Shown: piece after piece, positions 1-12,349 of the stretch | Position numbering within the stretch: position 1 is the stretch's first letter | Layout of the letters: every line of letters starts with the position of its first letter | Origin: Gammaproteobacteria bacterium Ga0077536 | GTDB lineage: Bacteria; Pseudomonadota; Gammaproteobacteria; Ga0077536 | DNA: 64,000 nt | Direction: 5' to 3' | Assembly: GCA_001464935.1 (NCBI GenBank) | Contig: LNEL01000045.1 | Location: 62,001 to 126,000, forward strand | Made by a program: the position numbers and the translations under genes | Notes under the pieces: model-generated | The model's input: only the letters and a program-made list of their open reading frames with translations | The model's database searches: none | Told to the model about the DNA's origin: nothing

Positions 1-162
1 CAGCGGTTCGGCGAGCAGCAGGCCCAGCGTGGTGTTCAGCTCATCGACGTCGCCGAGCGCGTGCACCCGCAGGGCATGCTTCTTGACGCGCGCGCCATCG
101 CCGAGACCAGTCGTGCCTTCGTCGCCCGTGCGCGTATAGATTTTCGACAGCCGATGACCCAT
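1..162 (-). CDS. Cob(I)yrinic acid a,c-diamide adenosyltransferase, PduO type (C-terminus beyond window)
   Basis: PduO-type ATP:cob(I)alamin adenosyltransferases make coenzyme B12 (adenosylcobalamin) in the cytoplasm. Only the first 54 residues are inside the window; the gene runs off the left edge. The N-terminus starts [20 protein letters not shown], the conserved ATP-binding opening of this family, followed by [15 protein letters not shown], the conserved D-x-x-N helix. The start at 162 has an AAGGAG about 5 bases upstream. It is divergent from the glycosyltransferase at 290. Its product is the cofactor needed by the IcmF mutase encoded at 33544-36987. Confidence 0.9.
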   Translation of the reverse strand, partial: MGHRLSKIYTRTGDEGTTGLGDGARVKKHALRVHALGDVDELNTTLGLLLAEPL

Positions 163-196
163 GTCGCTCCTTGTGGCCGGATGCCCGGCCCGACGC

Positions 197-226
197 ACTG
201 TACCGACCCGTCGCCGACAGTGTCAA
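197..226 (-). promoter_or_regulatory. Predicted sigma70 promoter of the adenosyltransferase gene
   Basis: Read on the minus strand there is a perfect -35 box TTGACA (226-221), an 18-base spacer, and a -10 like TACAGT (202-197, 4 of 6 consensus). It lies about 35 bases upstream of the adenosyltransferase start. Predicted by eye only. No B12 riboswitch fits in this short leader. Confidence 0.4.
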
Positions 227-289
227 AAACCACGAATTTCATTGCCGACACTGATAAAATGCCGGCCTTCGAACCGGCACAGCCTACGC

Positions 290-1048
290 ATGACCATCCC
301 ATCCGCTCCCGCGGCCGACCCCACCGCCGGCTACTCGGTCGTCATTCCCTGCTACAACGAGCGGGACAACATCATCGAACTAGCCGACGAAGTGCGCGCT
401 GCCTGCGGCAGCGACGACTTCGAGATCGTTGTGGTCGACGACTGCAGCACCGATGACACCCTGGCCAGGTTGCAGGCCGCACAGCCGCGCTTCGAGGGGC
501 GCCTGCGCGTCGTGCGGCACGGCGTGAACAGCGGTCAGAGCGCCGGCGTGTGCACGGGGGTCGATTTCGCGCGCGGGCGCTGGATCGTCACACTCGATGG
601 CGACGGCCAGAACGATCCGGCCGATATTCCACGCCTGCTGGCGGTGCTGAGGCAGGCGCCGCCCGCCGGCCCGCCGCTGATAGTCTGCGGCTACCGTCGC
701 CAGCGACGCGACACGCTCGTGCGCCGCCTGTCCTCGCGCGTCGCGAACGCCGTGCGCTCGGCCGCGCTGCAGGACGCCACGCCGGACACCGGCTGCGGAC
801 TGAAGGCGCTCGAACGCGAGTTGTTCATGCGGCTGCCACGCTTCAATCACATGCACCGTTTCCTGCCTGCGCTGGTGCAGCGCGCGGGAGGCAAGTCCGT
901 GTCGGTCGAGGTCCATCATCGGCCACGCCTGCACGGCCAGTCCAAGTACGGCATCGGCAACCGGCTGTGGGTCGGAATCGTCGATTTGTTTGGCGTGATG
1001 TGGCTGATTCGTCGGCGCTTCAAGCCCTCACGCAACGAGGAAGTCTAG
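290..1048 (+). CDS. Family 2 glycosyltransferase, dolichyl/undecaprenyl-phosphate sugar transferase type
   Basis: A 252-residue GT2 enzyme expected to move a sugar from a nucleotide donor to a polyprenyl phosphate on the cytoplasmic face of the inner membrane. Seen: the N-terminal Rossmann-like VVIPCYNERDNI, an acidic VVVDDCSTDDT, the metal/donor motif DGDGQNDP near residue 103, and one hydrophobic segment close to the C-terminus. It is shorter than ArnC-type enzymes, which have two C-terminal membrane helices. The ATG at 290 is chosen because translation upstream of it is not family-like. It abuts a LAB_N protein (next start at 1049) and a GT39 enzyme, which together suggest lipid A or surface-glycan modification. 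The sugar is unknown. Confidence 0.85.
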   Translation: MTIPSAPAADPTAGYSVVIPCYNERDNIIELADEVRAACGSDDFEIVVVDDCSTDDTLARLQAAQPRFEGRLRVVRHGVNSGQSAGVCTGVDFARGRWIVTLDGDGQNDPADIPRLLAVLRQAPPAGPPLIVCGYRRQRRDTLVRRLSSRVANAVRSAALQDATPDTGCGLKALERELFMRLPRFNHMHRFLPALVQRAGGKSVSVEVHHRPRLHGQSKYGIGNRLWVGIVDLFGVMWLIRRRFKPSRNEEV

Positions 1049-1324
1049 ATGTCTGCTGAGCAAATGTGGGTGGCCTTCGGGCTGATCGGCCAGTTCCTGT
1101 TTTCCGGCCGCTGGATCGTGCAGTGGTTCGTCAGCGAAAAGCTCGGCAAAAGCGTCGTGCCGACGGTGTTCTGGTATCTGAGCCTCGGGGGCGGCATGGT
1201 CCTGCTGAGCTATGCCATCTATCGCCAGGACCCGGTGTTCATTCTCGGTCAGGCAATGGGTTCGGCGGTGTACCTGCGCAATCTGTTCCTGATTTACCGC
1301 GAGCAGGCGGCAGTCAAGGGTTGA
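1049..1324 (+). CDS. LAB_N domain (lipid-A-disaccharide synthase N-terminal-like) membrane protein
   Basis: A 91-residue protein with three hydrophobic segments matching the stand-alone LAB_N family, named after the N-terminal region of some lipid-A-disaccharide synthases. Seen: WVAFGLIGQFLFSGRWIVQW, then a conserved VPTVFWYLSLGGG and YLRNLFLIYR. The start directly follows the stop of the GT2 gene with no gap, so the two are almost surely co-translated. Stand-alone LAB_N proteins are commonly found between GT2 and ArnT-like genes; their molecular role is not established. Confidence 0.85.
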   Translation: MSAEQMWVAFGLIGQFLFSGRWIVQWFVSEKLGKSVVPTVFWYLSLGGGMVLLSYAIYRQDPVFILGQAMGSAVYLRNLFLIYREQAAVKG

Positions 1325-1335
1325 CGCCGACGATC

Positions 1336-2754
1336 ATGATCATCAGTGCGCGCGGTGGCTCTCTGCCGTTCCTCCAGTTGCTGGCATTGTCGTGCCTGGT
1401 CCTGCTTGCCGGCGCTGCCGGTCGGGAATTGCACGGCACGCCGACCTTCTATGCGAGCCTGATTCGCGAACTCGTCGATCACGGCGACTGGCTGTACATT
1501 TTTCGAGGCCCTGAAGCCTATCTGCTGAAGCCGCCGCTGGTGCTGTGGGCCGGTGCGCTCAGCAGCGAAATATTCGGCCTCGGCAATTTCAGCGTGACGC
1601 TGTTTCCCCGGCTCGCGGCGATTGCCTGCATCGCGCTCACCTATCTGCTGGTGCGACAACTGGCCGGCGCGCGGGCGGGTTGGCTGGCCGGACTCGTGCT
1701 GCTGACGAACAGCACCTTCGTGCAGTTCTCAACGACCCTGCGGATGGATTCCGCGCTGTTGTGCGGCATGTTGCTCGTGCTGACCGGCTGGCAGGCGCTC
1801 CCTGCCCGCTGGGGCAGCGTCGCGGTATTCGCGGGCCTCACGCTGGGTCTGCTGACCAAGGGGCCGCTGGTGCTCTTCGCGCTGGCGCTGTGCGCGCTGT
1901 GGTCGGTGCCGGCGCGCGACGGGCGCCTGCAGGCGCTGCGCTGGCGCTGGGGAGTCCTGCTGCTGCCGGCGCTGCTGTGGTATGCCTTCGTCTTCGCGCT
2001 GCACGGCTCGCAACAGATCAGCGATCTCGGATCCGACCTCGTGCGACCGAACCCGGATGCGACCGACGCCGCGTGGCGGACCTACGTCTTCGAGTACCTG
2101 CAGCGCCCGGCCCAGCGCTACTGGCCGTGGTTGCCGTTGATGCTGAGCGGGCTCGTGCTCGGCTGCACCGGCGCGGGCCGACTGCCGCTGGCCCAGCGTC
2201 GCGCGCTGCGCTGGTTCAGTCTGTGGTTCCTGATCGTGCTGGCGATGTGCGCCCTGAAACCGGACCGCGATATCCGTTACCTCTACATCGCCCTGCCGGC
2301 GCTGGCCGGCCTTGCCGCGATCCCGCTCGCCCACTGGCTGGGCGAACGCACCGAGCGCTGGCTGCTGCCCGTGGCCGCCGTGCTGACACTGGGCGTCGCC
2401 ATCGCCGCGATGCTCGGCGTCGGCACCCGCGACACGCGCGCGACGGTGGCAGCGATGCAGGAGACACTGGCGGCGAGTCAGCCCGCGCTGGCCGGACGTC
2501 CGCCGGTCGTGATCGGAGATTACCCCCTGCAGCCGGGCCAGCCCCGACGACAGCTGAACCAGCGCGACTGGATCCATTTCTACCTGGGCGTCGTACCGCG
2601 CATCGTGCCCTGGTCCCGGGTAGAATCCGGAGCGCTGGACGGCGAACCGCTGGTCTTCACGATTCGCGCTGGCGATTATGCCGGCCAGCTCGCGGCCGCG
2701 GGCTTCGAGCCGCGCCAGGTGTCCAAAGAAATGGTGATGGGCGTACCGAAGTGA
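1336..2754 (+). CDS. ArnT-like GT39 family membrane glycosyltransferase
   Basis: A 472-residue integral membrane protein of the PMT/ArnT family, which transfers a sugar from undecaprenyl phosphate to lipid A or another acceptor on the periplasmic side. Seen: multiple hydrophobic segments, and in the first periplasmic loop GRELHGTPTFYASLIRELVDHGDW, where ArnT-like enzymes carry acidic residues. A KPPL motif follows near residue 60. The ATG at 1336 is preferred because it begins just before the first membrane helix. Its stop overlaps the GTG start of lptF. It is the likely partner of the GT2 enzyme that supplies the lipid-linked sugar. Confidence 0.82.
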   Translation: MIISARGGSLPFLQLLALSCLVLLAGAAGRELHGTPTFYASLIRELVDHGDWLYIFRGPEAYLLKPPLVLWAGALSSEIFGLGNFSVTLFPRLAAIACIALTYLLVRQLAGARAGWLAGLVLLTNSTFVQFSTTLRMDSALLCGMLLVLTGWQALPARWGSVAVFAGLTLGLLTKGPLVLFALALCALWSVPARDGRLQALRWRWGVLLLPALLWYAFVFALHGSQQISDLGSDLVRPNPDATDAAWRTYVFEYLQRPAQRYWPWLPLMLSGLVLGCTGAGRLPLAQRRALRWFSLWFLIVLAMCALKPDRDIRYLYIALPALAGLAAIPLAHWLGERTERWLLPVAAVLTLGVAIAAMLGVGTRDTRATVAAMQETLAASQPALAGRPPVVIGDYPLQPGQPRRQLNQRDWIHFYLGVVPRIVPWSRVESGALDGEPLVFTIRAGDYAGQLAAAGFEPRQVSKEMVMGVPK

Positions 2755-3842
2755 TTCTGCAGCGCTACGTGATGGGCGAGTTCGTCCGGGCCTTCGCCAT
2801 GATCATCGGCGGCCTGGTCGTGATCTATTTCAGCACCCGCTTCGCGTCCTACCTGGGGCAGGCGGCTGACGGCAAGATCGCGCCCGCCCACATCGCGCAG
2901 ATGCTGGGCCTGAAGATGCTGGTGTCGATGAAGGACCTGGTGCCGATGAGCCTCTTTCTCGGCATCTTCGCCGCCATCGTACGCCTGCAGCGGGATTCGG
3001 AACTCACGGCGATGCGCGCTGCCGGTGCCGGCCCGGGGCTGCTGCTTGGCGCCGCGCTGAAGCTCGGGCTGGTCTCGGCGCTGATCGTCGGTGGCATCAC
3101 ACTGTATGCCGAACCGCGCGCCGAAGGCGTGCTGCAGGAAATCAAGGACCAGACCGAGAACGAAGCGACGATCGCCGGCGTCAAGGCCGGGCGCTTCAAG
3201 GAGATCAGCGGTGGGCGCCGGATCTTCTACGCCGAGCAGATCGCGCAGAACGCGAAGCTGCTGGAGGAAACCTTCGTGCAGGTGCGCGACGGCGGCGACG
3301 TCGGCCTGATGCGTTCGGATCAGGCCTTTGTCGAGACCGATGCCGCGAGCGGCGATCGCTTTGCGGTTTTCCTCGATGGCATCAGCTATGCGGGGCAGCC
3401 CGGCGCGCTCGATTACGTCATCACGAACTTCGGCAAATACGCCTTGCGCATCGAAGCGCATGCGCCGACAGACCTGTCGGACCAGTTGAACTATATGAAG
3501 ACCGGCGACTTGCTGAAGTACGAAGCCCCCGGCTTCACGACCGAGTTGCAGTGGCGCATCGCCCAGCCGGTGGCGGCACTGCTGCTGCCGCTGCTCGCGG
3601 TCCTCATCGCGCTCGTCGGCAACAGCCAGAACTGGTACCTGTGGCTGCTGACGGCAGTCTCCGGCTACTTCGCGTACAACAACATTCTCGGGGTCGGCAA
3701 AGCGCTGATGAAGAAAGAGGTCCTGCCGCCGGACATCGGGCTGTGGCCGATCCATATCGTGCTCGTCGGGGCGCTCGTCGCACTGTGGCATCTGCAGCGC
3801 AGGCGACGGCCGGGCAGGAAGTCGCGACCCGCCACAGCCTGA
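2751..3842 (+). CDS. lptF: LPS export ABC transporter permease, LptF/LptG (YjgP/YjgQ) family
   Basis: A 363-residue permease of the LptB2FGC machine that extracts LPS from the inner membrane. Seen: an N-terminal membrane helix after [13 protein letters not shown], the conserved [10 protein letters not shown] coupling-helix segment that contacts LptB, a central periplasmic domain, and three C-terminal helices. The GTG start at 2751 overlaps the TGA of the upstream gene, implying translational coupling. LptF rather than LptG is inferred from overall resemblance; only one permease is present here, so its LptF/LptG partner must be elsewhere. The GT39 coupling supports an envelope operon. Confidence 0.85.
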   Translation: MILQRYVMGEFVRAFAMIIGGLVVIYFSTRFASYLGQAADGKIAPAHIAQMLGLKMLVSMKDLVPMSLFLGIFAAIVRLQRDSELTAMRAAGAGPGLLLGAALKLGLVSALIVGGITLYAEPRAEGVLQEIKDQTENEATIAGVKAGRFKEISGGRRIFYAEQIAQNAKLLEETFVQVRDGGDVGLMRSDQAFVETDAASGDRFAVFLDGISYAGQPGALDYVITNFGKYALRIEAHAPTDLSDQLNYMKTGDLLKYEAPGFTTELQWRIAQPVAALLLPLLAVLIALVGNSQNWYLWLLTAVSGYFAYNNILGVGKALMKKEVLPPDIGLWPIHIVLVGALVALWHLQRRRRPGRKSRPATA

Positions 3843-3871
3843 GCGAGCACCAACATGACAACAGGACAGGC

Positions 3872-7564
<3,693 letters not shown>

Positions 7565-7569
7565 GCGCC

Positions 7570-8955
7570 ATGCTGCAACGTACTGCTGTCAGAGATCTGC
7601 TGGCCGCCGAGTCGCCGCGCACGGCCCTGGATGTGCGGGGCTGGGTACGGACGCGCCGGGATGCGAAGGAGTTTTCGTTCATCGAACTGAACGACGGTTC
7701 GTGCCTGAAGTCATTGCAGTGCGTGGTGGCGGCGGACTGCGTCGGCTTCGATGCGATCAAGTCGGCCACGACCGGTGCGTCCGTGCAGATCGAAGGTGAA
7801 CTGGTGCCGTCTGCCGGCAAAGGCCAACGCTGGGAGCTGAAGGCTTCCCGCCTGCAAATCATCGGCGCCTGCCCCGATGACTTCCCGCTGCAGAAGAAGC
7901 GTCATTCCGACGAATATCTGCGCACCATTGCCCATCTGCGCTCGCGGACGAACAAGTTCGGCGCGATGGCGCGGATTCGTTCGCGGCTCGCGTGGAAGAT
8001 CCACGATTTTTTCCAGGCACGAGGCTTTCACTACATACACACGCCGATCATCACGGGTTCCGACTGCGAAGGGGCCGGCGACATGTTCCGTGTGACGACG
8101 CTGCCGCTCGATCGCGTGCCCGTGCGCGACGGCAAGGTGGATTTCGACGAGGACTTCTTCGGCAAGGAGGCACACCTGACGGTGTCCGGCCAGCTTGCCG
8201 TCGAAACCTATTGTCTGGGACTCGGCAAGGTCTACACCTTCGGCCCGACCTTTCGCGCCGAGAACTCGAACACCAGCCGGCACATGGCCGAGTTCTGGAT
8301 GATCGAACCGGAAATCGCGTTTGCGGAACTCGCCGACGACATGCAACTGGCGGAAGACATGGTGAAGGCGCTGCTCGACTTCCTGTGCACCGACTGTGTG
8401 GACGATCTCGAAGTCTTCACCCATTTCGTCGACCCGACCCTTCGCGACCGCCTCGATGCGGTGCGGCAGGCAAACTTCGCGCGCGTCAGCTATACCGACG
8501 CCATCGCGATTCTCCAGGGCGCCGGGGAGCCGTTCGAGTACGCGCCGGTGTGGGGCGCCGATCTCCAGTCGGAGCACGAGCGCTATCTGACCGAGAAGCA
8601 CTTCAACGGCCCGGTGTTCGTGCACGACTGGCCGAAGGACATCAAGGCGTTCTACATGCGGCTCAACGACGACGGGCGGACCGTCGCAGCGATGGACCTC
8701 CTGATCCCGAAGGTCGGCGAGCTCGTCGGCGGCAGCCAGCGCGAAGAGCGACTGGACGCGCTGCGTCAGCGCATCAGCGGCATGGGGCTCAACCTGGACG
8801 ACTATTGGTGGTATCTCGAGACACGGAAGTTCGGCACGGCACCGCACGCCGGCTTTGGCCTCGGGTTCGAGCGCTTTCTGATGTTCGCGACCGGCGTGGC
8901 GAACATCCGCGATGTGATCCCGTTTCCCCGGACACCGAAACATCTCGAGTTTTGA
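7570..8955 (+). CDS. asnS: Asparaginyl-tRNA synthetase
   Basis: A class II synthetase charging tRNA-Asn, 461 residues (E. coli 466). Seen: an N-terminal OB-fold (about residues 10-110, VRGWVRTRRDAKEFSFIELN), motif 2 with FRAENSNTSRHMAEFWMIEPE, and motif 3 GFGLGFERFLMFATG near the C-terminus. The ENSNTSRH string separates AsnRS from AspRS. The ATG at 7570 is chosen; a TTG nine bases upstream overlaps the metH stop. It probably shares the metH transcript. Presence of AsnRS implies direct asparaginylation, not only the transamidation route. Confidence 0.96.
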   Translation: MLQRTAVRDLLAAESPRTALDVRGWVRTRRDAKEFSFIELNDGSCLKSLQCVVAADCVGFDAIKSATTGASVQIEGELVPSAGKGQRWELKASRLQIIGACPDDFPLQKKRHSDEYLRTIAHLRSRTNKFGAMARIRSRLAWKIHDFFQARGFHYIHTPIITGSDCEGAGDMFRVTTLPLDRVPVRDGKVDFDEDFFGKEAHLTVSGQLAVETYCLGLGKVYTFGPTFRAENSNTSRHMAEFWMIEPEIAFAELADDMQLAEDMVKALLDFLCTDCVDDLEVFTHFVDPTLRDRLDAVRQANFARVSYTDAIAILQGAGEPFEYAPVWGADLQSEHERYLTEKHFNGPVFVHDWPKDIKAFYMRLNDDGRTVAAMDLLIPKVGELVGGSQREERLDALRQRISGMGLNLDDYWWYLETRKFGTAPHAGFGLGFERFLMFATGVANIRDVIPFPRTPKHLEF

Positions 8956-8960
8956 CCGCG

Positions 8961-8976
8961 TCCCGCATCAGCGGGA
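8961..8976 (+). terminator. Short GC hairpin between asnS and the acyl-CoA synthetase gene
   Basis: A perfect 6-bp stem TCCCGC/GCGGGA around an ATCA tetraloop, 5 bases after the asnS stop. There is no T run, so it may slow polymerase or protect an mRNA end rather than act as a true intrinsic terminator. Confidence 0.3.
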
Positions 8977-8994
8977 TGGCGGCGGAGAATGACG

Positions 8995-10689
8995 ATGAAT
9001 GAGCAGATCCCGAGTTTCGTGCACGGCGCGGTCGCAGAACCGCTGCATTACCTGACGCTCGGCCAGTTGATCGACACGGCCGCCGCCCGCCATGGCACGC
9101 GCGAGGCGCTGGTGGTTCGGCATCAACAGGTGCGTCTGACTTATGCGGCGCTGAAGGCGCAGATCGACGAAGTCGCGGCCGGCCTCGTGGCGCTCGGTCT
9201 CGCGCCGGGTTCGCGCATCGGCATCTGGTCGCCGAACTGCGCCGAATGGGTGATCGCGCAGTTCGCGACGGCGAAGGCGGGCCTCATCCTCGTCAACATC
9301 AACCCGGCCTATCGGCTGTCGGAACTCGAATATGCGTTGAACAAGGTCGAATGCGCCGCGCTGATCACGGCGACCACCTTCAAGTCCAGCGACTATCTGC
9401 AGATGCTGCGGACCCTCGCCCCGGAGATCGCGACGGCTGCGCCCGGCGCGCTGCATTCAGCCAAACTGCCGCATCTGCGAACCGTCATCGCCATCGATGA
9501 CGGGCGCCATGCCGGCATGTATCGCTTCGCCGATCTGGCCGGCTTCGCGACGGAGGCGAGTCGCGCGAGCCTGCTCGAGATTGCCGCCGTCGCCCAGCCC
9601 GATGATCCGATCAATATCCAGTTCACCAGCGGCACGACCGGCATGCCGAAGGGCGCGACGCTGACACATTTCAGCATCATCAACAACGGTTACTTCGTGG
9701 GTCAGGCGATGCGTTTCAGCGCCGACGATCGCCTGTGCATCCCCGTGCCGCTCTACCATTGCTTCGGCATGGTGATGAGCGTGCTGACCTGCGTCAGTCA
9801 CGGTGCGACGATGGTGTTTCCAGCGGATTCGTTCGACGCCCGGTCGGTGCTCGAGGCGGTCGCGGCCGAGCGCTGCACGGCACTCCACGGGGTGCCGACG
9901 ATGTTCATCGCCGAACTCGATCATCCGGATTTCGCCAGTTACGACCTGTCGAGCCTGCGCACCGGCATCATGGCCGGCGCGCCCTGCCCCATCGAGGTCA
10001 TGAAGCGCGTGTTGTCCGAAATGCACATGACGCAGGTGACGATTGCCTACGGCATGACGGAAACCAGCCCCGTCAGCTTTCAGAGTGGCGTCGATGATCC
10101 GCTGGAGAAGCGTGTCTCGACCATCGGGCGCATCCATCCGCATGTGCAGGTCAAGATCGTCGATGCCGAGGGCCGAACCGTTCCGCGGAATACGCGCGGT
10201 GAACTCTGTACGCGCGGCTACAGCGTGATGCGCGGCTACTGGGCCGACGAAGACAAGACGGCCGACGCGATCGATCCGGCCGGCTGGATGCACACGGGCG
10301 ATCTCGCGGTGATCGATGACGAGGGTTACTGCAATATCGTGGGTCGCGTGAAGGACATGATCATCCGCGGCGGTGAGAACGTGTATCCGCGCGAGATCGA
10401 GGAGTTCCTGTTTCGACATCCGAAGATCCAGGAAGTCGCCGTGTTCGGCGTGCCGGATCAGCGTTTCGGCGAGCAGGTCGGCGTGTGGATCAGGCTACGC
10501 GACGGCGAACAGTCGACGGCCGAGGAAATCCGCGCCTACTGCCAGGGCCAGATTGCGCATTACAAGATTCCGCATCACATCCGCTTCGTTGAAAACTTCC
10601 CGATGACGGTGACCGGCAAGATTCAGAAGTTCCTGATGCGCGATGCGATGATCGAAGAACTGGGTCTCGAAATCCAGGCGACTGCCTAA
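8995..10689 (+). CDS. AMP-forming fatty acyl-CoA synthetase
   Basis: Activates a carboxylic acid to its acyl-CoA through an acyl-adenylate. The 564 residues carry the P-loop-like [15 protein letters not shown], the [11 protein letters not shown] adenylate motif, GWMHTGDLA, and a C-terminal [20 protein letters not shown] hinge with the catalytic lysine in TVTGKIQKF. The pattern is that of medium/long-chain fatty acyl-CoA synthetases rather than acetyl-CoA synthetases; chain length cannot be read by eye. The ATG at 8995 is favoured because GGAG at 8984-8987 lies 7 bases upstream; an ATG at 8989 would sit too close. It runs convergent with the HD-GYP gene. Confidence 0.88.
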   Translation: MNEQIPSFVHGAVAEPLHYLTLGQLIDTAAARHGTREALVVRHQQVRLTYAALKAQIDEVAAGLVALGLAPGSRIGIWSPNCAEWVIAQFATAKAGLILVNINPAYRLSELEYALNKVECAALITATTFKSSDYLQMLRTLAPEIATAAPGALHSAKLPHLRTVIAIDDGRHAGMYRFADLAGFATEASRASLLEIAAVAQPDDPINIQFTSGTTGMPKGATLTHFSIINNGYFVGQAMRFSADDRLCIPVPLYHCFGMVMSVLTCVSHGATMVFPADSFDARSVLEAVAAERCTALHGVPTMFIAELDHPDFASYDLSSLRTGIMAGAPCPIEVMKRVLSEMHMTQVTIAYGMTETSPVSFQSGVDDPLEKRVSTIGRIHPHVQVKIVDAEGRTVPRNTRGELCTRGYSVMRGYWADEDKTADAIDPAGWMHTGDLAVIDDEGYCNIVGRVKDMIIRGGENVYPREIEEFLFRHPKIQEVAVFGVPDQRFGEQVGVWIRLRDGEQSTAEEIRAYCQGQIAHYKIPHHIRFVENFPMTVTGKIQKFLMRDAMIEELGLEIQATA

Positions 10690-10700
10690 TCGGAACCACG

Positions 10701-11942
10701 TCAGGCGGGCACTGGCGCCGCGTTCTCTATCCACAGATCATCGAGATCCGGGAACGGCCATTTCTCACGCGACTCCCAGCTTGCAATCTTCTCGCGGGCG
10801 GAAGGCTTGGACAAATCGATGACTTTGGGATGCATGCGTTCGCGACGACGCGTGCAGTAGAAGGTCTTCACGACAGGCGTCAGCAGCGCATCCGCCTTCG
10901 TTTCGGTGACAATGGCGAGCAGGCCGGATTCCAGGCGCACCAGTGAGCCCAGTGGATAGATGCCGACGCTCTTCACGAAGGCCTGAAACACCTTCATGTC
11001 GAAATGTCCCGGCGCCCATTCGGTCATCTTGCGCAGCGCCTCACTCGGATCCCATCCGGCCTTGTAGGGGCGATTGGACGTGATGGCGTCGTAGACATCG
11101 CACACGGCACCCATTTTCGCGAACAGTGAAATCTGCTCGTCCTTCAGCCGGTGCGGATAGCCTGAGCCGTCGACCTTTTCGTGATGATGCAGCACCACGT
11201 CGAGGGCGATCGGGCCGACGCCGCCGCCTTCGAGCAGCATTTCATAGCCGGCGCTCGGATGGTCGCGCACGACCTTGAATTCCTCATCGGTCAGCTTGCC
11301 TGGCTTGTTCAAAACCTTCAGCGGGATTCTAGCCTTGCCGAGATCGTGCACGAGACCGGCGAGGCCCGCTTCGCGGGTCGTCGGCTCGTCGAGTCCGAGG
11401 CGCTTCGCCAGCGACACCATGAGGCCGCAGACCGCGACCGAATGCATGTAGGTGTAGTCGTCCTTGGTCTTCAGGCGGGCAAGGCTCACGAGCGCCCCGG
11501 GGTGGCGCATCACGGACGAGGAGATTTCTTCTACCAGCGGGGCGAGGCCGGCGGTGTCGATGGACTTGCCCATGCGGGCTTCCTGGAACATCGAGACCAC
11601 GGCCTTCTTGGCCGTCGCGCAGATCCGGCGCGCGCGCTGCAGTTCCTGGGCGGCGGTGACGCTGTTGACGGGCATGTCCGGCGCGGTCGAGGCCACTATC
11701 AGCGCCGCTTCGTTGTGCTCGCTGGCCTCGGCCTCCGTCTCGGAGTTGCCATCTTCGATATCGAGGCCCTTGCTCGTATCGATCCAGACCTGGCGGATGG
11801 CACTGTCGCGGATGCGTGCCAGGTCGGCCGGATCCTCGAGCAGAAACTTCGTGTTCCAGAACGGATGGTCCATCCACGAGCCGCACAATTCCTTCAGGAA
11901 CATGCCCAACCGGAGTTGTTCGACGTCAATTTTCTTCAGCAC
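10701..11942 (-). CDS. HD-GYP domain protein with N-terminal DUF3391, likely c-di-GMP phosphodiesterase
   Basis: HD-GYP proteins hydrolyse cyclic di-GMP to lower its level, affecting motility and biofilm. The 413-residue protein has an N-terminal DUF3391-like region (about 1-130, beginning LKKIDVEQLRLGMFLKELCGS), then the HD-GYP domain with YMHSVAVCGL, GLVHDLGKARIP and HHHEKVDGSGYPHRL, the full metal and GYP signature. The start is a GTG at 11942. All metal ligands look intact, so an active enzyme is expected. It stands alone between a convergent acyl-CoA synthetase and ykgJ, with no partner cyclase next to it. Confidence 0.92.
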   Translation of the reverse strand: MLKKIDVEQLRLGMFLKELCGSWMDHPFWNTKFLLEDPADLARIRDSAIRQVWIDTSKGLDIEDGNSETEAEASEHNEAALIVASTAPDMPVNSVTAAQELQRARRICATAKKAVVSMFQEARMGKSIDTAGLAPLVEEISSSVMRHPGALVSLARLKTKDDYTYMHSVAVCGLMVSLAKRLGLDEPTTREAGLAGLVHDLGKARIPLKVLNKPGKLTDEEFKVVRDHPSAGYEMLLEGGGVGPIALDVVLHHHEKVDGSGYPHRLKDEQISLFAKMGAVCDVYDAITSNRPYKAGWDPSEALRKMTEWAPGHFDMKVFQAFVKSVGIYPLGSLVRLESGLLAIVTETKADALLTPVVKTFYCTRRRERMHPKVIDLSKPSAREKIASWESREKWPFPDLDDLWIENAAPVPA

Positions 11943-12045
11943 AGACCTGCCTCGTCCAAGAATTCGATTACGTGACTGTCATGCACAGCGGTACCGGTGA
12001 TTTTCTAGCGGCGGTGCAGGTCAATTCTTGAATAGTGCAAACAAC

Positions 12046-12300
12046 TTAGGGGCGGGTCAGTCGCTCCAGTTCAGCGAGGTAGGCGATGGCATCGGCAGGC
12101 GTTTCGCCGCACATCTCGAGCGACGGTTGAAGTCCTGCGCAGCACGCCGGGCGCTCGGGCCGGCCATGGATCGCGCAGCGGCGGTCCGGCGTCAGGTGCA
12201 GACAGGCGACGCCGGCCGGCTTGCCGTTCGGCATGCCCGGCATTGGTGTCGTGATCGAGAGGGCGATGCAGCAGGCGCCGCACTGCGGCCGGCAGTGCAT
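12046..12300 (-). CDS. YkgJ family cysteine-cluster protein
   Basis: An 84-residue protein of the YkgJ (zinc/iron-chelating) family; its biochemical role is unknown. Seen: eight cysteines arranged as C-x3-CGACC near the N-terminus, GVACLHLTPDRRCAIH in the middle, and PACCAGLQPSLEMCG, a layout typical of a metal or Fe-S site. The ATG at 12300 is chosen because it begins directly before the first conserved cysteine. It lies 49 bases downstream of the FadB-like gene on the same strand, separated from it by a hairpin. Confidence 0.8.
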   Translation of the reverse strand: MHCRPQCGACCIALSITTPMPGMPNGKPAGVACLHLTPDRRCAIHGRPERPACCAGLQPSLEMCGETPADAIAYLAELERLTRP

Positions 12301-12309
12301 CAGGGAAGA

Positions 12310-12333
12310 CCCCGGGACCTGAAGGCCCCGGGG
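12310..12333 (-). terminator. Hairpin between the FadB-like gene and ykgJ
   Basis: CCCCGGG (12310-12316) pairs with CCCGGGG (12327-12333), and an inner CCT/AGG can pair as well after one mismatch. It starts about 17 bases past the FadB-like stop on the minus strand. No T tract, so it is probably a weak or partial terminator. Confidence 0.35.
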
Positions 12334-12349
12334 CTGGCAGCACGGACGC

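Noticed and set aside
3843-3871. Cobalamin riboswitch before metH
   Set aside because: The gap is only 29 bases and has no B12-box-like sequence; likewise none before icmF.
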